Below are positions 18,191 to 26,059 of a stretch of DNA of 33,225 bases, one piece after another (positions within the stretch are counted from its first letter, which is position 1; the number at the start of each line of letters is the position of its first letter). The stretch covers positions 1 to 33,225 of the forward strand of contig NZ_JADDJF010000037.1 of NCBI RefSeq assembly GCF_017811755.1. The letters are read 5' to 3'. The stretch comes from Pararhodobacter sp. SW119. GTDB lineage: Bacteria; Pseudomonadota; Alphaproteobacteria; Rhodobacterales; Rhodobacteraceae. The translations under genes were made by a program, and so were the position numbers. The notes below the pieces were generated by a model that was not told the origin of the DNA, did not search any database, and was given only the letters and a program-made list of their open reading frames with translations.

Positions 18191-18225
18191 AAACAGTACG
18201 GGCGCCGGTCAGGAACCGGCGCCCG
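18191..18225 (-). terminator. Rho-independent terminator of the TRAP/transaminase operon
   Basis: A perfect 11-bp GC-rich stem (18199-18209 with 18215-18225) closes on the 5-base loop CAGGA. On the minus strand it is followed within four bases by six T (plus-strand A-run at 18188-18193). It begins 31 bases past the transaminase stop. Confidence 0.85.
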
Positions 18226-18255
18226 CAAGCCTTTCGGCAGATCGGACCCTGCGCG

Positions 18256-19626
18256 TCAGCCCAGCACTTCGGCCAGCGACTCGGCGGTGGCGGCGACCAG
18301 CTTGTCGGCCTCCTCGCGCGTCAGGCACAGCGGCGGGGCGAAGCCGATGATGTCGCTTTGCGGCATGGCGCGGGCGATGACGCCGCGCCGGGCCATCGCG
18401 CCGACGACCTTGGGGCAGGTCGCGCCCGCCGGGTCGAAGAAGCGGCGGGCATCCCGGTCCTCGACCAACTCGACCGCACACAGCATCCCGTCGCCGCGCA
18501 CCTCGCCCACGTTCTTGTGGCCGCCGACCGCGTCGCGCATGGCGCCGACCAGATAGGCGCCGGTGTCGCGCGCGTTCTCGACCAGGCCCAGCTTGTCGAT
18601 CAGTTCCAGATTGGCGACACCCGCCGCCGCGCCGATCGGATGCGCCGAATAGGTCCAGCCGTGGCCGAAAACGCCATTCTCGTCGGTGCCGCGGGTCAGG
18701 ACGTCCCACACGCGGTCCGAGACGATGGAACCCGACAGCGGCGCATAGGCCGAGGTCAGCCCCTTGGCGATGGTCATGAAGTCCGGCTTCAGCCCGTAAT
18801 GGTCGGAGCCGAACATCGTGCCCATGCGGCCAAAGCCGGTCACGACCTCGTCGGCGACGAGCAGGATGTCGTGCTTGTTCAGGATCTTCTGCACGCCGTC
18901 CCAGTAGCCGGCGGGCGGCGGGACAATGCCGCCCGTGCCCAGGATCGGCTCGCCGATGAAGGCGGCGATGGTGTCGGGGCCTTCGCGCTCGATCAGCGAT
19001 TCCAGTTCGCTCAGCAGCCAGGCGGTGAAGTCGGCTTCGGACATGTCGGTGTCGGGGCGACGGTAGAAATAGGGGGCCTCGGTGTGCAGGATCCGATCCA
19101 GCGGCAGGTCGAACTTGGCGTGGAACAGCTTCAGCGCGGTCAGCGAGCCCGAGATCAGGCCCGAGCCGTGATAGCCGCGCTGGCGGCCGATGATCTTCTT
19201 CTTCTCGGGCCGGCCGAGGATGTTGTTGTAGTACCAGATCAGCTTGACGTTGGTCTCGTTCGCGTCCGACCCGCCAAGGCCAAAATAGACCTTCGACATG
19301 TGGTCCGGCGCGCGGTCCAGGACCATCTTCGCCAGCGTGATCGCGGTTTCCGTGCCGTGGCCGGCATAGGCGTGGTAATAGGCCAGCTCGTGCGCCTGCT
19401 TGGAAATCGCCTCGGCAATCTCGGTCCGGCCGTAGCCGACATTGACGCAATAGAGCCCGGCAAAACCGTCCAGCAGGCGGTTGCCGTCGCGGTCGACGAC
19501 CGTGGCCCCCTCGCCCCCTGTCATGATCCGCTGCGGGGCGTCGCCGCGCGCGAACTGCCCAAGATGGGTCGAAGGGTGAAAGAAGTTCTCGCGGTCCCAC
19601 TGGGCGAGTTGGTCATTGGTGAGCAT
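18256..19626 (-). CDS. Class III PLP-dependent omega-transaminase
   Basis: Cytosolic aminotransferase (456 aa), fold-type I class III. PLP residues are visible: FGLGGSDANE (phosphate cup, about 115-124), GYHG (151-154), Asp259 in VADEVV and the Schiff-base Lys288 in TIAKGLTSAYAPLSG; HGWTYSAHP is also typical. From memory, the N-terminus (NDQLAQWDRENFFHPSTHLGQFARG) closely matches roseobacter amine:pyruvate transaminases of the structurally characterised 3FCR type. The start at 19626 has a purine-rich GGAGG/AGGG leader. The gene lies 106 bases after the TRAP permease and ends at a strong terminator, so it is probably the last gene of that operon. It likely transfers the amino group of an imported amine or omega-amino acid to pyruvate; the substrate is unknown. 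Confidence 0.9.
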   Translation of the reverse strand: MLTNDQLAQWDRENFFHPSTHLGQFARGDAPQRIMTGGEGATVVDRDGNRLLDGFAGLYCVNVGYGRTEIAEAISKQAHELAYYHAYAGHGTETAITLAKMVLDRAPDHMSKVYFGLGGSDANETNVKLIWYYNNILGRPEKKKIIGRQRGYHGSGLISGSLTALKLFHAKFDLPLDRILHTEAPYFYRRPDTDMSEADFTAWLLSELESLIEREGPDTIAAFIGEPILGTGGIVPPPAGYWDGVQKILNKHDILLVADEVVTGFGRMGTMFGSDHYGLKPDFMTIAKGLTSAYAPLSGSIVSDRVWDVLTRGTDENGVFGHGWTYSAHPIGAAAGVANLELIDKLGLVENARDTGAYLVGAMRDAVGGHKNVGEVRGDGMLCAVELVEDRDARRFFDPAGATCPKVVGAMARRGVIARAMPQSDIIGFAPPLCLTREEADKLVAATAESLAEVLG

Positions 19627-19684
19627 GGATTTTCCCTTTCCTCCTGCGGCGCGGACGGCCCGTCGCCCCCGGTCTAGCCCAAGC

Positions 19685-19725
19685 GCGGCGCGGCGGCGAG
19701 TCCCTGCGTTCGGGCGCCGCGCCGC
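19685..19725 (-). promoter_or_regulatory. GC hairpin between TRAP permease and transaminase genes
   Basis: An 11-bp all-GC stem (19685-19695 with 19715-19725) with a 19-base loop occupies the 106-base spacer. It has no following T-run, so it may stabilise the upstream mRNA or set a lower expression level for the transaminase rather than end transcription. Confidence 0.45.
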
Positions 19726-19732
19726 CGGCCGC

Positions 19733-21961
19733 TCAGGACGCGGTGGCCGCCGCGCGCCCCTTCGCCCAGTTGCGCCCCATGATCGCCAGCACGACTGACG
19801 CGGCCAGCGCGATCGCCACCTCGTCATGCGCCACAAGGACGAGGCCGGCGACGGTCAGCACCACCTTTTCCCAGCGCGCCACGGGGGCCTGGAAAAAGCC
19901 GATATAGGCGATGGACAACGCCACGATCGACAGCACCCCCGACGCGATCGCCAGCGTGAAGTCGTAGACCGTGAAGTCGATGAACAGAAGCGCCGGCGCG
20001 TAGATGAACATCATCGGCACCAGCGCCTTGCCCATCGACAGCCGGAACGCGGTCATGCCGGTCTGCATCGGGTCCGACCGCGCGATGCCCGCCCCGGCAT
20101 AGGCGGCCAGCGCCACCGGCGGCGTGATGTCGGCCAGCACCCCGTAGTAGAAGACGAAGAAATGCGTCGCCAGCAGCGGCACACCCAGTTGCTGCAGTGC
20201 CGGCGCGGCGATGGCGGCGAGGATGATGTAGGTCGGCGTCGTCGGGATGCCGGCGCCCATGATGATGCAGGCAATGGCAACGAAGATCAGCGCGAAGAAA
20301 AGCGTGATGTCGGTCTGCGTGATGAAGGTCAGCGGGTTGAGCGCATAAAGCGCCGTGCCCAGCCACGCCGCCCCGTCGATCACCGCGCCCGAGAACTTGA
20401 ACCCCATGCCGGTCAGCGTGGTCACGCCCAGGATGAAGCCGACGCAGGCGCAGGCCGCGGTGATCGAGATCGACTGCTGCGCGCCGGACTCCAAGGCCTC
20501 CTTCAGCTTCCACGGCGTCAGCGCGGTCGCCGCGTCCATCCTCCGCCCCAGCCCCACGGTCTGCAGGATCAGCGGAATGTAGGAACAGACGATGGTCAGG
20601 ATGATGCCCCAGAACGCCGCCAGGAACGGCGTGTAGCGCATCAGCAGCATCGTCACCATGACGATCAGCGGGATGAACAGGTGCCAGGACCGGCCCAGCA
20701 CTTCAAGGAATCGCGGGATCTCGTGGCGGTCCATGCCCGACAGGCCCAGCCGCCGCGCCTCCAGATGCACCATGAAGAGGGTCGAGAGGTAGTGGAACGC
20801 CGCGGGAATGATCGCGATCAGGATCAGTTCGTTATAGGGCACGCCCAGCATCTCGGTCATCACGAAGGCGGCCGCCCCCATGATCGGCGGTGTCACCTGC
20901 CCGCCGCAACTGGCCGAGGCCTCGGTCGCCGCGGCGAAGCGGCCGGAGAAACCCTTGGCCTTCATCATCGGGATGGTGAAGGCGCCGGTGGTCACGGTGT
21001 TGGCGATGGGCGAGCCCGAGATCATGCCGAAGAAGCCCGAGGACACCACCGCGACCTTGGCCGGCCCGCCCGAATACCGCCCTGCGACGATCGAGGCGAG
21101 GTCGATGAAAAGCTGCCCCAGCCCCGATTTCTGCGCCAGCACACCGAAAAGGACGAAATGGAAGACGAAGGTCGCGACCACGCCAATGGCGATGCCATAG
21201 ATCCCCTCGGTCCCCAGATAGAGGTGGTTGACCAGCCGGATGATGTTGTAGCCGCGATGCGCAAGGTCGCCGGGCAGGTAGGGCCCGAAGATCGCGTAGA
21301 TCAGCGCCAGCGCGCCGATCACCGGCAGCGTCTCGCCCATCGTGCGGCGCGCGGCCTCCAGCACGATGATGATCGCGACCATGCCGACGATGTAGTCCAG
21401 CGTCTGCGGGAAGCCGACATTCTGGATGAAGATCGAGTCGAAGAAGACGATCAGGTAGAGCGAGAATCCCGCCCCGGCGATGGCCAGCGGCCAGTCGTAG
21501 AAGGCCAGCCGGTCGCCATGCCCGCCGACCCGGTCGATGGGCAGCGCGGTCAGCCCCAGCACCACGCCCAAGCCCACCAGCCCCCAGCGCGCGGCGTCGG
21601 GTATCTGGCCGGCCAGCGCCTGCGCCAGCGTCCAGCCCAGAAAGACGTAAAGGCCCGCGAAGGCCAGCCCGAAGCCCCAGGCGCGGCCGCGCCGTTCGGC
21701 CCGCACGCGCGGAAACAGCAGGAAGACCAGCGGCATGATGAACGCCATGTGGACCGAGCGGTGCATCACCTCGTTCAAGAGCCCGTAGCCGGCGGTGTAG
21801 ATGTGAAACAGGCTCAGCGTGATGCAGAGGACCGTCACCACCGCCCCGGTGAGCCCGCCGAGGCGGCGGAAGTTGGTCTCCGAATCGTACTTGCGGACCA
21901 GCGCCTCCATCTCGGCGGCAGAGAGCGCGGGGTCGTGCGGCGGCGGCGGGGCTTTGCTCAT
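19733..21961 (-). CDS. TRAP transporter permease, fused DctQ-DctM (4TM/12TM) type
   Basis: Inner-membrane symporter (742 aa) of a TAXI-type tripartite ATP-independent periplasmic system, driven by a cation gradient. An N-terminal cytoplasmic stretch (residues 1-35) is followed by a DctQ-like four-helix part and then a long DctM-like multi-helix part. Family segments include GVLAQKSGLGQLFIDLA, SSGFFGMISGSPIANTVTTGAFTIPMMK (about 310-337), ASCGGQVTPPIMGAAAFVM and IIMGAGIPTTPTYIILA. The length is usual for the fused form. Its ATG overlaps the DUF1850 stop by 4 bases, indicating translational coupling. Confidence 0.93.
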   Translation of the reverse strand: MSKAPPPPHDPALSAAEMEALVRKYDSETNFRRLGGLTGAVVTVLCITLSLFHIYTAGYGLLNEVMHRSVHMAFIMPLVFLLFPRVRAERRGRAWGFGLAFAGLYVFLGWTLAQALAGQIPDAARWGLVGLGVVLGLTALPIDRVGGHGDRLAFYDWPLAIAGAGFSLYLIVFFDSIFIQNVGFPQTLDYIVGMVAIIIVLEAARRTMGETLPVIGALALIYAIFGPYLPGDLAHRGYNIIRLVNHLYLGTEGIYGIAIGVVATFVFHFVLFGVLAQKSGLGQLFIDLASIVAGRYSGGPAKVAVVSSGFFGMISGSPIANTVTTGAFTIPMMKAKGFSGRFAAATEASASCGGQVTPPIMGAAAFVMTEMLGVPYNELILIAIIPAAFHYLSTLFMVHLEARRLGLSGMDRHEIPRFLEVLGRSWHLFIPLIVMVTMLLMRYTPFLAAFWGIILTIVCSYIPLILQTVGLGRRMDAATALTPWKLKEALESGAQQSISITAACACVGFILGVTTLTGMGFKFSGAVIDGAAWLGTALYALNPLTFITQTDITLFFALIFVAIACIIMGAGIPTTPTYIILAAIAAPALQQLGVPLLATHFFVFYYGVLADITPPVALAAYAGAGIARSDPMQTGMTAFRLSMGKALVPMMFIYAPALLFIDFTVYDFTLAIASGVLSIVALSIAYIGFFQAPVARWEKVVLTVAGLVLVAHDEVAIALAASVVLAIMGRNWAKGRAAATAS

Positions 21962-22431
21962 GGTCGGGGCGTTCCGGGACTGGGGGCCGCGCAGGGCCGG
22001 GCAAGGATCTCGAGCGGCGTGCCGGGCCAGCGGGTCAGGGCGATTTCCGCGCCAATCAGATGCAGGCGGTTCGCGGCATCCGGGCTGGCGCGCAAGATCA
22101 GCCGGTCGATGGGGCGGTCCAGCGCCAGCACGTAGCCCGCGCCCTCGCGGCGCGGCGGCGCGCCGCCATGGGTCATGCCGGGGCCGAGGTCGGCAAAACG
22201 CTCGGCGGTCTGGCGGATCGTGCCGTCGGCCGCGACGCGGTAGTCGGCCTGCACCCGGCTCAGCGTCACCGAATGGCGGTAGCTGAGCGTGAAGGCGCGG
22301 GCCGGCGCGGCGGCCAGCACCGCGCCATCGGCCAGCCGCACCACCCGCAGCTCGGCCGGGCAGGCCGCGGCGCCGGTGCCCGCAAGCACCAGCGCCAGAA
22401 AGGCCGCGGCAGTCGCGACTCGGCCGGTCAT
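21958..22431 (-). CDS. DUF1850 protein of the TAXI-TRAP operon
   Basis: A small exported protein (157 aa) with an N-terminal hydrophobic signal (VATAAAFLALVLAGTGAAAC); the Cys could be a lipidation site, although the preceding residues (GAAAC) only loosely fit a lipobox. The body has the DUF1850 pattern: a basic/aromatic FTLSYRHSVTLSRVQADYRV, an E-R-F-A-D-L-G-P-G-M segment and a GGAPP motif. DUF1850 genes are repeatedly found between TAXI-type solute-binding and fused TRAP permease genes, exactly as here, but their role is not known. It starts 1 base after the binding-protein stop and overlaps the permease start by 4 bases. Confidence 0.82.
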   Translation of the reverse strand: MTGRVATAAAFLALVLAGTGAAACPAELRVVRLADGAVLAAAPARAFTLSYRHSVTLSRVQADYRVAADGTIRQTAERFADLGPGMTHGGAPPRREGAGYVLALDRPIDRLILRASPDAANRLHLIGAEIALTRWPGTPLEILARPCAAPSPGTPRP

Positions 22432-22432
22432 G

Positions 22433-23404
22433 TCACTCCAGGATGCCCCGCTCGCGGTAGTACCGCTCGGCCCCCGGATGCAGCGGGATCGAGATCGACT
22501 CGAGCGCCGTGTCGAGCGAGATCTGCCCGCCCATCACATGCACCTGCGACAGGATGTCGGTATTCTCGTAAAGCGCCTTGACCATCGCATAGGCGATGTC
22601 GTCCTCCAGCCCGGCATGCGTGGCCCAGATCGCGCGCACCGCCAGCGTCTGCACGTCCTCGTCGACGCCGCGATAGGTGCCGGCGGGCAGCGTGGCGTTG
22701 GCGTAGTAGGGCTGCACCTCCTGCAAGGCCGCGATCTCGTCGCCCGACAGCGGCACGACGACGATGTCATGGCCGTTCGCCAGTTCGGTGATCGACGCGG
22801 TCGGGATGCCGGCGGTGATCAGCGACGCGTCCAGGTTGCCGTCCTTGATCTTGTCGGCCGACTGCGCGAAGGACGAATAATCCTCGGTCACGTCCTCGCG
22901 CGCCATGCCGTGCGCTTCCAGCAGATCGCCAAGCAGCTGCCACTGCCCCGACCCGGGCGAGCCCGACGACACCGACTTGCCCGCCATGTCGGCGAAGCTG
23001 GAAATCCCGGCGCCGGTGCGCGCGACCAGCTGCACCGTCTCGGGATAAAGCGAACCCAGCGCGCGCAGGTTCTCGGCGGCGTTGTCCTCGAACTGGTTGG
23101 CGCCGTTGTAGGCCGCGTCCAGGATATCGGCGGCGATGAAGGCGGTCTCGATCTCCTCGCGCGCCAGCAGGCCCGCGTTGGCGACCGAGGCGTTGCCGGT
23201 CTCCGCCGTGGCCGAGATGCGCCGCCCCTCAAGTTCGGCATTGTTCGAGATGAGCTGCGCCAGCATGCCGCCCAGCGGGTAATAGGTGCCGCCCGTGCCG
23301 CCGGTGGCGATGCCCACGAAGACGCGGTCCTGCGCCGCCACCGGGCCGGCCAGCGCCAGAACGGAAAGCGCCGCCGCGCAAAGGGCGAATTTGGTGTGCT
23401 TCAT
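22433..23404 (-). CDS. TAXI family TRAP transporter solute-binding protein
   Basis: Periplasmic receptor (323 aa) of the TRAP system. The signal peptide (MKHTKFALCAAALSVLALAG) ends at VAA. The mature protein begins QDRVFVGIATGGTGGTYYPLGGMLAQLI, the diagnostic TAXI start, and continues with AETGNASVANAGLLAREEIETAFIAADI and GSPGSGQWQLLGDLLEAHGM. The start at 23404 has GGAGG 7 bases upstream; an in-frame reading to 24322 crosses the GntR gene and is false. It is the first gene of the operon. TAXI ligands are often glutamate-like or other small carboxylates; with a transaminase downstream an amino-bearing ligand is plausible. Confidence 0.93.
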   Translation of the reverse strand: MKHTKFALCAAALSVLALAGPVAAQDRVFVGIATGGTGGTYYPLGGMLAQLISNNAELEGRRISATAETGNASVANAGLLAREEIETAFIAADILDAAYNGANQFEDNAAENLRALGSLYPETVQLVARTGAGISSFADMAGKSVSSGSPGSGQWQLLGDLLEAHGMAREDVTEDYSSFAQSADKIKDGNLDASLITAGIPTASITELANGHDIVVVPLSGDEIAALQEVQPYYANATLPAGTYRGVDEDVQTLAVRAIWATHAGLEDDIAYAMVKALYENTDILSQVHVMGGQISLDTALESISIPLHPGAERYYRERGILE

Positions 23405-23515
23405 CGGTAACCTCCATGTCGCGGGGCCGGTTGCAGCCGGTGCCGTGACCGGCACCACGCCCCTCCGTCGGCCGCCTGCCGGGGGGCGGATCGCGCACCA
23501 CCCCGAAGGGCGGCG

Positions 23516-23545
23516 TTGACGGATTATGCTTGAGCATAATATTCT
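23516..23545 (+). promoter_or_regulatory. gntR promoter with an 18-bp palindromic operator
   Basis: TTGACG (23516-23521) and TATTCT (23540-23545) are 18 bases apart and point to the GntR gene. Between them lies the perfect dyad ATTATGCT-TG-AGCATAAT (23523-23540), in the only spacer shared with the divergent TRAP operon. A position between -35 and -10 suggests autorepression, and probably control of the TRAP operon, by the GntR protein. Confidence 0.6.
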
Positions 23546-23581
23546 TCCGGTCAAGACGGAAATCGGCGCGGAGGGCCGGCC

Positions 23582-24319
23582 GTGACCACCCCCGACAAAC
23601 CCGCGCCCAAAAGGGCGGCAGGCCGCAAGGCCCTCGCCCCCTGGCGCGCGATCCGCGCCGACATCCTGTCGCGCATCCAGTCCGGCGACTGGGGGCCGGG
23701 GTCGCACCTGCCGAAGGAGGTCGACTTGGCCGCCAGCTACGGCTGCACCCGCAGCACCGTCTCGCGCGCGCTGCGCGACCTGGCCGAGGCGGGCTTTCTG
23801 GAGCGCCGGCGCAAGGGCGGCACGCGCATCGCCGAAAACCCGGTGCGCAAGGCCCGCCTCGACGTGCCGCTTCTGGCCGAGGCGATCCTGCGCGCCGGCC
23901 ACACCGCCACCTGCCGGACGCTGCGCGCCGGGATGCGCCCGCTGCCCGCCGCGGTCGCCCGCCGGCTGGGCCGCCCCGCCGGCCTCCCGGTTTTCGAGGT
24001 CCTCACCCTGCACCTGGCCGACGACCGCCCGCATTTCCTGGAACACCGCTACATCGACCCGCGCCTCGCCCCGGGGGTCGAGGGCGCCGATCTGACCGCG
24101 TCGGGCATCGACGTCTGGCTTCTGCACAACGCCCCCTTCAGCCGGCTGGAGATCGCGCTTTCGGCCGTCCCCGCTCGCGGCGAGGTCGCCGAGGCCCTGA
24201 ACCTGCCCCCGCAAAGCCCCTGCCTGCTGATGGAGCGCGCCTCGTGGCGGCGGGAGCAACCGCTTGGGCTGCTGCTGCTCTACCACGCCGCAGGCGTCCC
24301 GGTCCTGGCGCATCTCTAG
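23582..24319 (+). CDS. GntR-family regulator, HutC/UTRA type
   Basis: DNA-binding regulator (245 aa). The N-terminal winged HTH covers about residues 20-85 (WRAIRADILSRIQSGDWGPGSHLPKEVDLAASYGCTRSTVSRALRDLAEAGFLERRRKGGTRI). The C-terminal UTRA effector domain begins near residue 100 and contains the typical PHFLEHRYIDPRLAPG and LMERASWRREQPLG. The start is GTG at 23582 with GGAGGG about 8 bases upstream. It is divergent from the TAXI-TRAP/transaminase operon and is the obvious candidate regulator; the effector would be the transported compound or its product. Expected action is repression relieved by ligand. Confidence 0.9.
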   Translation: MTTPDKPAPKRAAGRKALAPWRAIRADILSRIQSGDWGPGSHLPKEVDLAASYGCTRSTVSRALRDLAEAGFLERRRKGGTRIAENPVRKARLDVPLLAEAILRAGHTATCRTLRAGMRPLPAAVARRLGRPAGLPVFEVLTLHLADDRPHFLEHRYIDPRLAPGVEGADLTASGIDVWLLHNAPFSRLEIALSAVPARGEVAEALNLPPQSPCLLMERASWRREQPLGLLLLYHAAGVPVLAHL

Positions 24320-24353
24320 CACGCACCCTGCAAACGGCCAGAACGTCCCCCGT

Positions 24354-24401
24354 TTCCCCGCGGGGAATTAAGAGACCGGAAACCCTTTCCCCGCAGGGAA
24401 A
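24354..24401. repeat. Pair of TTCCCCGCGGGGAA-type palindromes downstream of gntR
   Basis: A perfect 14-bp palindrome at 24354-24367 and a one-mismatch relative at 24386-24401 (TTTCCCCGCAGGGAAA) have centres 33 bases apart. They are a short, leaderless member of the palindrome family described for 24831, 25798 and 27096. They lie between the ends of two converging genes. Confidence 0.75.
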
Positions 24402-24446
24402 TCCGCCCCTCCCCCGCGCCTCGTGTTGACTACCGCGAAGCGACCG

Positions 24447-24695
24447 TCAATGCTGTCGAGGCTGCACCAGGTAGCCATTTATCGTGGACTCCCCGAGCGC
24501 CTTCATCGCCTCGAGCCGGTGGAGACCTTCCACCAGAACAAAACGTTCCCCGTCCGCGCGAACCTGGATCGGCACCGTCTGCCCGTCCTGCAGAATGCTC
24601 TCGGCGATCTGGCCAACCTTCTGTGTGTCGAGCGTCTTGGCGCGCTTTACCGGAACGTGGATCGCCTCGATCCGAAGAATCTGCGGTTTGAGCAT
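24447..24695 (-). CDS. Small ParB N-terminal-domain-like protein
   Basis: An 82-aa protein that is almost entirely a ParB/Srx-like fold: an initial IHVPVKRAK, then LDTQKVGQIAESILQDGQTVPIQV and the signature VEGLHRLEAMKALGE (residues 55-69), equivalent to the ParB motif with GxHR. There is no helix-turn-helix or dimerisation domain, so it cannot be a classical parS-binding ParB. Stand-alone ParB-fold proteins may bind nucleotides or act as nucleases or adaptors. The start at 24695 is preceded by GGGAG 7 bases away; an in-frame extension to 24809 is not needed. It lies between a palindrome pair and the first leader-bearing palindrome element, an association worth testing. Confidence 0.75.
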   Translation of the reverse strand: MLKPQILRIEAIHVPVKRAKTLDTQKVGQIAESILQDGQTVPIQVRADGERFVLVEGLHRLEAMKALGESTINGYLVQPRQH

Positions 24696-24830
24696 TCGTA
24701 TCTCCCTCGTCAGAGCATCCCCAGGGATGCTGCCCACCGCTCCGGTCGCTGCGCGCGACTGCGCGGATTGTCGTGGCGCTGCGTTGTCGCGTTGCCCACC
24801 CTTGAGCATTTAGCACCGAACGTCAGACTT

Positions 24831-24971
24831 GTCCGCACTGCCGACCCCGGGCGGCGCCCTGCGTTTCGGCATGGGGCCAGCCCGGCGCGCGCAGGCCGCT
24901 GACGTCTCTGCGGGGAACTCGGGTTAACGATGTCCGATTTCCCCGCGGGGAAATCCGCCCCCCTGCCCCGC
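24831..24971. repeat. Leader plus palindrome element, copy 1
   Basis: A 141-bp sequence repeated at 25798-25938 with no indel and about six mismatches by eye, and partly at 27096 onward. It consists of a GC-rich leader (about 24831-24904), a degenerate palindrome centred at 24910, an 18-base constant spacer containing GGTTAACGATG, and the perfect palindrome ATTTCCCCGCGGGGAAAT (24937-24954), centres 35 bases apart. A further degenerate palindrome is at 24978-24993. It sits 136 bases upstream of the ParB-like gene. Short open frames inside it (RGN/RGE/PHAETQGA in one strand) are products of the repeat. Confidence 0.85.
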
Positions 24972-25170
24972 GACTCGTTTCCCTGCGAGGGCAGGTTCGC
25001 GCCCCGCGCCGGTCAGTCGTCCGAAGCGTGACGCTCTCGACCACCGAGCCGGAGCAGCGACGTGCCCGGCCCGGCCGGACTCTCCCCGGATCGTCAATCG
25101 TTGCGGCGCAGCTTGCGCTACCTCATTGGGCGGCGAGGTTTCCTGTCGCTGGAGCCATCGAGACACCGGA

Positions 25171-25683
25171 TCATGGGTCCTGTCTCAGGATGACACTAAT
25201 CTCGCCGTTCCGTTCCAGACGGGCCTCCTTGACCTTTTCCCAGTCCGAGAGGTTCTCCCTGAGGCGCAGCGCTTCAAGGAGATCGTTTCGGCTGAGATTG
25301 CTGCGCTTCATCGCATCCCAGTCGACCTCGCCATCTCGGACAAGGAGGCTCGTGTTGCCCTTGATCAGCGTGCCGAAAGCGTCCGAACCGACGGCGATCC
25401 GCGAAAACAGCCTGTGAAGAAAGACGATCACGAGGGCCGCGCAGAGTGTCGGCAGGAAGGCAGACTGCCCGGTGATGGCTCGGCTGATGATCGAGCCGAG
25501 CATGACGCCCAGGATCACGTCGTAGGCCGTGTTGCCGCTGATGAAGCGCTTGCTGCCGAGGCGCACGAGCATGACGGCGAACGCGAAGACGACAATCGCC
25601 CGCACCGCCATATGGCGGATGCCAAGTTCGTCTTCGTCCAGCCCGAGGGTCCAGGTCATCCAGATCGCGAGCTCCTCGTACAT
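25171..25683 (-). CDS. DUF421 (YetF-like) membrane protein
   Basis: A 170-aa protein of the DUF421/YetF family. Three hydrophobic segments occupy about residues 25-95 (HMAVRAIVVFAFAVMLVRLGSKRFISGNTAYDVILGVMLGSIISRAI, then FLPTLCAALVIVFLHRLF). The C-terminal cytoplasmic domain carries the family pattern KGNTSLLVRDGEVDWDAMKRSNLSRNDLLEALR and ends KEARLERNGEISVI. The start MYEELAIWM at 25683 has GGAGG 7 bases upstream. The reading frame stays open into the repeat element at 25798, giving a false extension beginning MPKRRAPPG that should not be annotated. Function of the family is poorly known; some members are linked to stress or sporulation. Confidence 0.87.
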   Translation of the reverse strand: MYEELAIWMTWTLGLDEDELGIRHMAVRAIVVFAFAVMLVRLGSKRFISGNTAYDVILGVMLGSIISRAITGQSAFLPTLCAALVIVFLHRLFSRIAVGSDAFGTLIKGNTSLLVRDGEVDWDAMKRSNLSRNDLLEALRLRENLSDWEKVKEARLERNGEISVILRQDP

Positions 25684-25797
25684 ACCAAGCCTCCATTGCC
25701 AGTCACTGGAACGGTAGCGAACCCCCTCGGTTCCCACCGCGTCGATGACGGACGCAGACGCGAATGAGATCGCGCGCATGCAGCGAATGACCGAAAG

Positions 25798-25938
25798 GTC
25801 CGCAGTGCCGACCCCGGGCGGCGCCCTGCGTTTCGGCATGGGGCCAGCCTGGCACGCGCGGGCCGCTGACGTCGCTGCGGGGAACTCGGGTTAACGATGT
25901 CCGAATTCCCCGCGGGGAAATCCGCCCCCCTGCCCCGC
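25798..25938. repeat. Leader plus palindrome element, copy 2
   Basis: Second copy of the 141-bp element, same orientation and no indel relative to 24831-24971. The degenerate palindrome is centred at 25877 and the perfect one at 25906-25919 (centre 25912), again 35 bases apart with the same constant spacer. It lies 115 bases upstream of the DUF421 gene. Confidence 0.85.
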
Positions 25939-26059
25939 CCTGCGCTGGCCGTTCCCGCAATCATGGGGCATCCGCCCCCGCCGCGGAAACGCTTGATCTG
26001 CCGGCCGCGTTGGGCGACCCTGCCGTCAGCGGCAGGCGGGTTGGGCAAGGTTGGTGCGC

